A stretch of 5,797 nucleotides of DNA from Bacteroides sp. CAG:709 (GTDB taxonomy: Bacteria; Bacteroidota; Bacteroidia; Bacteroidales; UBA932): NCBI GenBank assembly GCA_000434935.1, contig FR882182.1, forward strand, positions 31,717 to 37,513, in the 5' to 3' direction. Below the pieces are notes generated by a model. It saw only the letters and a program-made list of their open reading frames with translations. It did not search any database and had not been told where the DNA came from. Position 1 is the first letter of the stretch. Each line of letters begins with the position of its first letter. Below, piece by piece: positions 1-5,797 of the stretch. The translations under genes were made by a program, and so were the position numbers.

Positions 1-1
1 G

Positions 2-901
2 AACTCCGACCACTTCATCACGCCTAAGAATTTCCACGGACAATTTACGGAAAGGCCTGTGGACAAGGCGATTCTGGCCGATCCGGCTCTCGACTACCGC
101 GTCCTCGACCTGACGGTCAATGTTTTCAATGATTCCCATCCGAGCTATTGGCACAAGAACATCGGCGGCTACAGCCCGGTGAAGATGCAGCGCTATCAGG
201 ACCTCATTGAATACCACCTGACCGGCGAAATAAATTCCATAATAAAGGCTGTCAATGCTGCCGGAACGATTGAGGAACTTACGGCCACGTTCCCGCGCGT
301 GCCGGTGCTGTCAATGCTGAATGACAAGTACGTGATTCTCGACGGCAACAGCGCGCCGGTCATCAATCCGCATACGATGGGCAATGCGTGGTTCGTCGAT
401 TCCGCTGCGCGTGCGGCTTCCGCCAATGAGGAAATATCAATGCTGAAAAACATTGACCTTCATACTACTGCCGTCATCGGGCCTGATTTTGCGTGGGCTG
501 CCGATGCGGTGGATCAATGCGCCAAGTCATCTTCTGATTTGGAGTCCAGGCTTGCTGCCGGTGCTGACACGATCTACATGACATCGTATGCTCCGAATGA
601 ACTTCGTTACCATTATCGGGCGGCATCAGACAGAGCAGTGATATTCAGTGAGATATACTATCCGGACGGATGGACATTGACCTTGGACGGAAAGGCGGAG
701 GCTACGGATGGCATCAAACTTTTCCGTGCTGACTGGACACTTCGCGGAGCCGTTCTTCCTGCCGGCGAACATGATATTGTAATGCGCTTTGCGCCGGCAT
801 CTTATCGTGTCAGCTCGAATATCGCCCGTGCTTCATCCATCCTGCTGATTCTGCTTATTCTCCTTTCATCGGGAGGAATGTTCCTTTCGACGAAAAAGTA
901 G
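2..901 (+). CDS. YfhO-family membrane protein, C-terminal part (5' end outside window)
   Basis: The frame is open from the left edge (first full codon at base 2) to a TAG stop, so this is the last 299 residues of a longer protein; the GTG at 59 is not a real start. The fragment resembles the C-terminal half of Bacteroidota YfhO-family proteins, recognised from memory of the family: an RVLDLTVNVFND stretch, SYWHKNIGGYSPVKMQRYQ, a VLSMLNDKYVI segment, MGNAWFV, and near the end FSEIYYPDGWTLTLDG (bases 644 on) followed by VLPAGEHDIVMRFAP. A single hydrophobic helix rich in Leu and Ile (about bases 830-880) and a short basic tail end the protein. Family members are large polytopic membrane proteins with a GT-C-like architecture; in Firmicutes YfhO has been linked to glycosylation of lipoteichoic acid, but the role in Bacteroidota is not established. 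The soluble segment seen here is probably extracytoplasmic. Its stop lies 9 bases from the stop of the opposing glycosyltransferase gene. Confidence 0.85.
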   Translation, partial: NSDHFITPKNFHGQFTERPVDKAILADPALDYRVLDLTVNVFNDSHPSYWHKNIGGYSPVKMQRYQDLIEYHLTGEINSIIKAVNAAGTIEELTATFPRVPVLSMLNDKYVILDGNSAPVINPHTMGNAWFVDSAARAASANEEISMLKNIDLHTTAVIGPDFAWAADAVDQCAKSSSDLESRLAAGADTIYMTSYAPNELRYHYRAASDRAVIFSEIYYPDGWTLTLDGKAEATDGIKLFRADWTLRGAVLPAGEHDIVMRFAPASYRVSSNIARASSILLILLILLSSGGMFLSTKK

Positions 902-910
902 GCAGTCCGA

Positions 911-2263
911 TTACTCCGTGATGGAATTGAGAAGGTCCGCCATGCGGGCTGTCAATGCCTTTCGGGAGAATTGACGGATGGCATCTGACTTGTCATTGTC
1001 AGCCAGAACTTCCTTGAGCTCAGTCTCTCCGGAGTGCTCTACTTGGATATCCTCATCATCGTCAGCCGCGTTGAAACGCTTCCAGCACAGGTTCAGATAT
1101 GCGGTGACGGAGGCCTTGTCTTCCCATCCGAACACCACGCCTGCGCCGGTCTGGTTCACTATGCGGGCCATGGCTCCGTCTGTCTGGCCAATCCCGAGAA
1201 TCGGATTCATGGAAGCCAGGTACTCGAACAATTTTCCGGGCAATGTCGCCCTGTATTCAGGCTCTTTACGTAGAGGCAGAATGAGCAAAGAAGCATTTTT
1301 CTGCTCACGTACGGCGATATTGTGGTCCTGATAACCCAAATTTATCAAGTGCTTGCCAAGCCCGGCAGCATTGATCGAATCAATGATTTCCTTGTCGGTC
1401 TTGCCGACGAGGCGGACGCGCAGCAATTTGTCGAAATCAGGGTCGGACTGGCACTTTTCCGCTAGCGCCTGCCAGAGGACCTCCGGGTTGCCGTCAGATG
1501 CGAAAAGTCCCGTATGGGTGATGTTGAAATATCCGTCCGGCTCTACGACCTGGTCGAAATCATCATCATCGAAACCATTGGTAATCAGTTCGACAGGCGT
1601 GTCCGTCATAGTCTGGAACTCTTCCTGGACCAGAGGCGAAACAGCCACCACGACAGTAGCGTCATCCAGAACCTCCTGCTCCAGGCGATGATGCTTTTTC
1701 TCCGCCCATTTGCACAGGCACAGGTGCTTGAAATAAAACATCTTGGTCCACGGGTCACGGAAATCAGCTACCCAAGGAATGTTGGTGGCCTTGGACAACT
1801 GCCTGGCTATCAGGTGCATTGACTGAGGCGGTCCGGTACTTACGATAGCGTCCACCGGATGTTCCTTCAGGTATTTCTTCAAGAAACGCACGGACGGCCT
1901 TACCCATGTCACGCGCGGATCCGGAATGAACAGATTGCCGCGCAGGAAAAGCATGAGTTTCTGCTTGAAAGTCTTCTTCTGATTGTTTATCGGATTCACC
2001 TCCTGTCCGGTCGCGCTCTTTCCGCCCGTCAGTTTCCGGTACAATGAATAAAATTCCGTGATATGCCTCTTGATGACGACAGCCTCATTCGGCACATCCT
2101 CTTCCAAAGTCTTGTCAATGCTGGTCATCTCCGGATTTTCAGGAGTGTAGATGACGGGCTGCCACCCGAATTGAGGCAGATACTTGCTGAATTTCACCCA
2201 TCTCTGCACGCCGGAACCTCCAGTAGGCGGCCAGTAATATGTTATGATAAGTACTTTTTTCAT
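911..2263 (-). CDS. GT4-type glycosyltransferase (GT-B fold)
   Basis: A 450-residue cytoplasmic or membrane-associated glycosyltransferase, probably transferring a sugar from a nucleotide-sugar donor during surface polysaccharide or lipid-glycan synthesis; donor and acceptor cannot be told from sequence. The N-terminal Rossmann half begins MKKVLIITYYWPPTGGSGVQR, with the glycine-rich loop at residues 15-21, then STGPPQSMHL (142-151) and ADFRDPW (166-172), a set typical of this GT4 subgroup. The C-terminal donor-binding half has ITNGFDDDDFD (D232-235), a THTG turn, and PGKLFEYLA (342-350), whose E347 matches the second Glu of the GT4 EX7E motif; the first Glu position (339) is Ala. Residues 398-427 form an acidic stretch (12 of 30 Asp/Glu). 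I chose the ATG at 2263: the longer reading needs a TTG at 2285-2287 that sits inside a probable promoter box and adds only eight residues before the normal MKK start. No Shine-Dalgarno is visible. It is transcribed alone, divergently from mutS and convergently with the YfhO-family gene. Confidence 0.9.
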   Translation of the reverse strand: MKKVLIITYYWPPTGGSGVQRWVKFSKYLPQFGWQPVIYTPENPEMTSIDKTLEEDVPNEAVVIKRHITEFYSLYRKLTGGKSATGQEVNPINNQKKTFKQKLMLFLRGNLFIPDPRVTWVRPSVRFLKKYLKEHPVDAIVSTGPPQSMHLIARQLSKATNIPWVADFRDPWTKMFYFKHLCLCKWAEKKHHRLEQEVLDDATVVVAVSPLVQEEFQTMTDTPVELITNGFDDDDFDQVVEPDGYFNITHTGLFASDGNPEVLWQALAEKCQSDPDFDKLLRVRLVGKTDKEIIDSINAAGLGKHLINLGYQDHNIAVREQKNASLLILPLRKEPEYRATLPGKLFEYLASMNPILGIGQTDGAMARIVNQTGAGVVFGWEDKASVTAYLNLCWKRFNAADDDEDIQVEHSGETELKEVLADNDKSDAIRQFSRKALTARMADLLNSITE

Positions 2264-2284
2264 GATCGTTTCCGAGAACTTTCT

Positions 2285-2292
2285 CAAATATA
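2285..2292 (-). promoter_or_regulatory. Probable -7 box of the glycosyltransferase promoter
   Basis: Read on the minus strand this is TATATTTG, an exact match to the Bacteroidota -7 consensus TAnnTTTG. Transcription would begin about 6-9 bases further on, giving a leader of roughly 15 bases before the ATG at 2263. No TTG or TTTG is found at the expected -33 distance (the nearest is only 10 bases upstream), so the call rests on one box in an AT-rich region. Confidence 0.4.
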
Positions 2293-2312
2293 GCTAAATT
2301 TTCAATCGAGGT

Positions 2313-2344
2313 GTTGAATCGTGGACCGAAAATAAGTAAATTTG
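2313..2344 (+). promoter_or_regulatory. Probable mutS promoter (Bacteroidota -33/-7 type)
   Basis: TAAATTTG at 2337-2344 matches the -7 consensus TAnnTTTG exactly, and GTTG at 2313-2316 supplies a -33 element, with 20 bases between them, which fits the spacing known for the primary sigma factor of Bacteroidota. Transcription would start near 2350, leaving a mutS leader of about 50 bases. That leader contains a short GCGC-AAT-GCGC inverted repeat at 2354-2364 and no Shine-Dalgarno sequence. The promoter placement is an inference from motif match; no start-site data are available. Confidence 0.55.
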
Positions 2345-2399
2345 TTAGTTCTAGCGCAATGCGCGTTTTAGACAGACGATATAATTAGTAGCGAACGAT

Positions 2400-5060
2400 A
2401 TGGCGAAGAAACAGGCGGAAGACACCCCGATGCTCAAACAATATTTTGCTGTCAAGGCCCAGCATCCTGAAGCAGTCCTGCTTTACAGGGTGGGAGACTT
2501 CTACGAGACATACTCTGACGATGCGGTTCTCGTGAGCAAGGTTCTCGGACTGGTGCAGACCAAGCGGTCTAATGGCGACAAAGAGGCCGTTCCGATGGCA
2601 GGATTTCCGCATCACGCCATAGAACAATATCTTACGCGCCTCATCCGTGCCGGCTACAAGGTCGCGGTCTGTGACCAATTGGAAGACCCTAAACTGGTGG
2701 GCAACAGGGCATTGGTAAAACGGGGCGTAACGGAAATGGTTACCCCGGGAATCGCATTCGGCGAAAACATGCTGGAACAGAAGGAACACAACTTCCTGAC
2801 TGGACTGACGTTCTCCAAAGACCAGTGCGGTGCAGCATTCTTGGATGTGTCCACGGGAACATTTCAGGTGGCGCAGGGCAGCACCGGCTATATCGGAACG
2901 CTCATTGCCTCGCTCTCTCCTAAGGAAATCGTGGTACAGCGCGGATTTGAAAAGACGGTAAAAGAACTGTATGGGGAGAACTTGTATGTATCTACGATGG
3001 ATGAGTGGGCTTTCGTCCACGATGCCGCTGTGGAGAAACTCAAGAAACAGCTCCATGTGGAATCGCTGAAAGGCTATGCCATTGACACATACCCGCTTGG
3101 CGTATGCTCTGCCGGCGCGCTGGTAGTATATCTGGAACAGACGCAGCATGCGGGGCTTGCCAACATCTGCTCGATTTCCCGCATTGACGAAGACAAATTC
3201 GTGTGGATGGACAGGTTTACGCTCCGCAATCTCGAAGTCTTCAACGCCTCTGCCGGCGGCGAAGGTGTGTCTCTTGTCAATGTCGTCGACAAATGCTGCT
3301 CTCCGATGGGCTCCCGTCTCCTGAGAAGCTGGCTTGCAATGCCTTCGATGGACTTGAAAGAACTCGGCGACCGTTTCGACATAGTGGAATATTTCACGAA
3401 AAACGAGGAACTCCTGACCGGAATCCAGGAAAGAATCAGCAATATAGGTGATTTGGACAGAATCATGTCCAGAGTAGCTACGGGCAAAATCATGCCGCGA
3501 GAAGTCCTGCAGCTCGGAAGGGGACTTTCGCAGTTCGGCCCTATAAAATCACTTTGCTCGGGAGAAAACGGCTGTGCCCCTCTGGAAGAATTGGTAAGCT
3601 CAATCGACGGGTGTTCGGATCTTTATGACAGAATCGCCAGGACATTGACCCCGGACGCTGCCGCCGCAATAGGCAAGGGCGACGTTATCGCCAAGGGTGT
3701 GGACCCTGAACTTGACAGGCTGCGCGACATCTCGCATGGGGGGAAGGAATATCTCCTCATGATGCAGCAGCGGGAAACAGAACGCACCGGAATCAGCTCA
3801 TTGAAAATAGGTTACAACAATGTTTTCGGCTACTATATCGAGGTTCGCAATGCCCATAAGGACAAGGTGCCGGAGGATTGGATACGCAAGCAGACATTGG
3901 TCAATGCCGAGAGGTATATCACGCAGGAATTGAAAGACTATGAGGAGCAGATTCTTTCCGCCGAGGATAAAATTTATGCTCTTGAATCTTCGATATATGG
4001 TGCCCTGATTGCTGAAATCCAGAAATCTATCCGCACTATCCAGAGGAATTCAATGGTGATTGCCAAGCTGGACATACTCGTCGGGTTTGCCGAACTGGCA
4101 TTGGAGAACCATTATTGCCGCCCGGAAGTCGGTGACGGACTGGAACTTGAAATCAAGGCAGGCAGGCATCCTGTCATCGAAACATTGATGAAGCCGGGCG
4201 AAGAATATGTGCCGAACGACATTTATCTGGACAGGAACAAACAGCAGATCATAATACTTACCGGCCCGAACATGTCCGGTAAATCGGCATTGCTCCGCCA
4301 GACGGCACTGATAGTGCTGCTGGCCCAGATCGGGTCTTTCGTGCCGGCAACATCTGCGAAAATCGGCTACTTCGACAAGATTTTCACGCGAGTAGGTGCG
4401 TCTGACAATATCTCCAGAGGCGAATCCACGTTCATGGTGGAAATGTTGGAAACGTCAATGATCCTTCACAATCTTTCCGAACGTTCATTGGTCCTGCTGG
4501 ATGAAATAGGCCGCGGAACATCGACCTATGACGGCATGTCCATAGCGAGGGCCATCGTGGAATACATACATGAATATGGAAAGGGCGCCAAAACATTGTT
4601 CGCCACACATTATCATGAGCTGAATGATTTGGAAGGGATATATCCGAGGGTGAAGAATTTTCACGTGACCGTGAAGGAGGTGGGCAAGGAAGTGGTGTTC
4701 CTGCGAAAAATCAAGGAAGGCGGCACGGCGCACAGTTTCGGTATCCACGTGGCGCGCATGGCCGGAATGCCTAGGGAAGTGCTGGTGTCTGCCGAAAAGA
4801 CATTGTCCGCATTGGAAGCCGGAAACGCCGGGTTCATAAGTAAAGGCGAGGAAAATCGTGAAGCAGGAATAAACAAGCCTTATAACACAAAGGAGGGCAG
4901 GGTAGAGAGTGACGGCTCGATACAGTTGTCGCTTTTTCAGCTGGATGATCCTACATTGTCCTCAATGAGAGATACTTTGAAGGCTGCGGACCTCAATAAT
5001 ATGACCCCAATGCAGGCTTTCGATCTTCTCCGTGACATGAAGAAAGAACTTGGAATATAA
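2400..5060 (+). CDS. mutS: DNA mismatch repair protein MutS
   Basis: Complete 886-residue MutS, slightly longer than the 853 residues of E. coli MutS. It is the cytoplasmic mismatch sensor: the dimer binds mispairs and small loops and, with ATP, recruits MutL. Domains in order: the N-terminal mismatch-binding domain with GDFYE (residues 32-36), where F34 stacks on the mismatch and E36 contacts it; a connector domain (about 130-260); the core and lever, with the clamp near KIGYNNVFGYYIEV (469-482) and the following LVNAERYITQELKDYEEQ; then the ABC-type ATPase with Walker A GPNMSGKS (622-629), Walker B LVLLDE (697-702) followed by GRGTSTYDG, and ATHYHEL with H737. The dimerisation helix-turn-helix begins GGTAHSFGIHVARM (774 on). 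QLSLF (842-846) fits the sliding-clamp-binding motif, and a C-terminal MTPMQAFDLLRDMKKEL helix closes the protein. The F-x-E pair marks it as repair MutS (MutS1), not MutS2. All key residues are present and no frameshift is seen. The gene ends with tandem TAA codons. Confidence 0.98.
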   Translation: MAKKQAEDTPMLKQYFAVKAQHPEAVLLYRVGDFYETYSDDAVLVSKVLGLVQTKRSNGDKEAVPMAGFPHHAIEQYLTRLIRAGYKVAVCDQLEDPKLVGNRALVKRGVTEMVTPGIAFGENMLEQKEHNFLTGLTFSKDQCGAAFLDVSTGTFQVAQGSTGYIGTLIASLSPKEIVVQRGFEKTVKELYGENLYVSTMDEWAFVHDAAVEKLKKQLHVESLKGYAIDTYPLGVCSAGALVVYLEQTQHAGLANICSISRIDEDKFVWMDRFTLRNLEVFNASAGGEGVSLVNVVDKCCSPMGSRLLRSWLAMPSMDLKELGDRFDIVEYFTKNEELLTGIQERISNIGDLDRIMSRVATGKIMPREVLQLGRGLSQFGPIKSLCSGENGCAPLEELVSSIDGCSDLYDRIARTLTPDAAAAIGKGDVIAKGVDPELDRLRDISHGGKEYLLMMQQRETERTGISSLKIGYNNVFGYYIEVRNAHKDKVPEDWIRKQTLVNAERYITQELKDYEEQILSAEDKIYALESSIYGALIAEIQKSIRTIQRNSMVIAKLDILVGFAELALENHYCRPEVGDGLELEIKAGRHPVIETLMKPGEEYVPNDIYLDRNKQQIIILTGPNMSGKSALLRQTALIVLLAQIGSFVPATSAKIGYFDKIFTRVGASDNISRGESTFMVEMLETSMILHNLSERSLVLLDEIGRGTSTYDGMSIARAIVEYIHEYGKGAKTLFATHYHELNDLEGIYPRVKNFHVTVKEVGKEVVFLRKIKEGGTAHSFGIHVARMAGMPREVLVSAEKTLSALEAGNAGFISKGEENREAGINKPYNTKEGRVESDGSIQLSLFQLDDPTLSSMRDTLKAADLNNMTPMQAFDLLRDMKKELGI

Positions 5061-5072
5061 TAACATGAACTT

Positions 5073-5096
5073 ATAATTTAAATTAATTGAAATTAT
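5073..5096. repeat. AT-only inverted repeat upstream of GH97 gene
   Basis: ATAATTT at 5073-5079 and its perfect complement AAATTAT at 5090-5096 flank a 10-base spacer, in the 37-base gap between mutS and the GH97 gene, ending one base before the GH97 ATG. With no G:C pairs in the arms and no following T-run it is not a convincing terminator. It could be an operator-like site, a weak structure over the start codon, or chance in an A+T-rich leader; unstructured AT-rich leaders are normal before Bacteroidota start codons. Confidence 0.3.
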
Positions 5097-5097
5097 C

Positions 5098-5797
5098 ATG
5101 ACACTAAAAACTTTTATGGCGACCGCGGCATTGACATTGGCCTTGCCTTTGATGGCTGCCGCTGGTGACGGGTCCTATCGGGTGGTTTCTCCGGACGGAC
5201 ATTTGAGCGCTGCCGTTGTGGTAGGCAAGGAAATTTCCTACACGGTGGCGAAGGATGAAATGCAGATTCTGAACCCTTCAAGGGTGTCTATGACAATGTC
5301 GGACGGTACGGTTTTCGGAGCGGATGACAAGGTGAGGAAAGTCCGCAGGGCGAGCGTCGACCAGATTTTGAAGCCTGTGCTGTACAAGAAATCCGAAGTT
5401 CGGGACAATTATAATGAAATGACTCTCGATTTCAAGGAGTTCTCGTTGGTTTTCCGCGCTTATGACGACGGTGTCGCATACAGGTTTGTGAGTAAGCTCA
5501 AAGGAGACTTCATCGTTTCCGGTGAACAGGCTGAATTCGCTTTCTGCAAGGATTGGAATGCTTTCGTCCCTTATGTGAAGCAGCATACGCAAACGCTTGA
5601 AAGCCAGTATTATAACTCATTTGAAAATACTTATGAGCGTCATGCCGTCTCCAAGTGGGACAAGGGACGTCTTGCCTTTTTGCCGGTGGCCGTGGAGGCT
5701 GACAACGGCGTGAAAGTCCTCGTGACGGAGTCTGATTTGAGACACTATCCTGGAATGTTCCTTTACAATGAGGGAAATGCTTCTACGCTCAACGGCC
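5098..5797 (+). CDS. Glycoside hydrolase family 97 protein, N-terminal part (3' end outside window)
   Basis: The first 233 codons are visible and the frame is open to the right edge. The protein starts with a signal peptide: MTLK, a hydrophobic core of Ala, Leu and Met, and a likely cleavage after AAA at residue 22, so it is exported, probably to the periplasm. The mature part opens with SYRVVSPDGHLSAAVVVG and continues with RAYDDGVAYRF (120-130) and TESDLRHYPGMF (210-221), the pattern of the N-terminal beta-sandwich domain of GH97 enzymes. GH97 members such as SusB of Bacteroides act on alpha-glucosides or alpha-galactosides by inverting or retaining mechanisms, using a calcium ion. The catalytic barrel that decides mechanism and substrate lies beyond the window, so specificity is unknown. 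E211 in the TESDL motif may be a calcium ligand by analogy with SusB; this is inferred. The ATG at 5098 gives a well-formed signal peptide; Met7 is a less likely alternative. It lies 37 bases after mutS on the same strand, with no Shine-Dalgarno. Confidence 0.88.
   Translation, partial: MTLKTFMATAALTLALPLMAAAGDGSYRVVSPDGHLSAAVVVGKEISYTVAKDEMQILNPSRVSMTMSDGTVFGADDKVRKVRRASVDQILKPVLYKKSEVRDNYNEMTLDFKEFSLVFRAYDDGVAYRFVSKLKGDFIVSGEQAEFAFCKDWNAFVPYVKQHTQTLESQYYNSFENTYERHAVSKWDKGRLAFLPVAVEADNGVKVLVTESDLRHYPGMFLYNEGNASTLNG

Noticed and set aside
59..61. GTG as a start codon for the first gene.
   Set aside because: The frame is open upstream to the window edge and the translated upstream residues fit the same YfhO-family protein, so the GTG is an internal Val.
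934..950. A possible RNA hairpin (CCGC-CAT-GCGG with extra flanking pairs) 33 bases after the YfhO-family stop, as a terminator.
   Set aside because: No T-run follows it on the plus strand and it lies inside the conserved 3' coding part of the glycosyltransferase gene, so coding constraint explains it.
978..1331. Plus-strand open frames of 60-117 codons across the glycosyltransferase gene (also at 1353-1691, 1514-1822 and 2063-2293).
   Set aside because: All are opposite a well-supported conserved gene, lack domain features and are rich in Ser, Arg and Thr, as expected of antisense frames.
2380..2385. TATAAT, a perfect E. coli type -10 box, 15 bases before the mutS start.
   Set aside because: No -35 match is found at the right spacing, Bacteroidota do not use this consensus as their main promoter, and the transcript would start almost at the ATG.
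2385..3149. A 254-codon open frame on the minus strand overlapping the start of mutS.
   Set aside because: It lies antisense to strongly conserved mutS coding sequence, shows no recognisable domain, and its composition is what the reverse of mutS codons would give. It is a shadow frame.
4972..4978. TACTTTG near the end of mutS as a -7 box for the GH97 gene.
   Set aside because: It is one base short of TAnnTTTG and the nearest upstream TTG is only 14 bases away.
5065..5076. A three-codon open frame (Met-Asn-Leu-stop) in the mutS-GH97 gap, as a leader peptide.
   Set aside because: It is too short to distinguish from chance and has no attenuator-like structure or repeated codons.

Overview
The window looks like ordinary chromosomal DNA from a member of the Bacteroidota, most likely the order Bacteroidales. 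Three of the four genes read as Bacteroidota-style family members: a YfhO-type membrane protein, a GT4 glycosyltransferase with a GGSGVQR start, and a GH97 glycosidase. The starts lack Shine-Dalgarno sequences, and the one clear promoter fits the Bacteroidota TTG / TAnnTTTG pattern rather than TTGACA/TATAAT. The genus cannot be read from this stretch.

Layout: the 3' end of a YfhO-family membrane protein gene runs rightward off the left edge (to 901). Nine bases later it meets, tail to tail, a leftward GT4-type glycosyltransferase gene (911-2263). A 136-base divergent intergenic region (2264-2399) carries probable promoters for the glycosyltransferase and for mutS. mutS (2400-5060) is complete and intact. 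After a 37-base AT-rich gap comes the 5' part of a secreted GH97 glycoside hydrolase gene (5098 to the right edge), which is cut by the window end.

The genes do not form one obvious pathway. YfhO-family protein and glycosyltransferase both fit cell-surface glycan work but are convergent, so they are not an operon. MutS is the housekeeping mismatch-repair sensor. GH97 is a polysaccharide-degrading enzyme that may be read through from mutS, since no terminator is visible between them. I found no RNA genes, mobile elements, CRISPR arrays, toxin-antitoxin or defence genes, and no sign of an undescribed system. The points worth a second look are small: the glycosyltransferase start site, the divergent promoter layout, the close mutS-GH97 spacing, a short hairpin in the mutS leader and an acidic segment in the glycosyltransferase.
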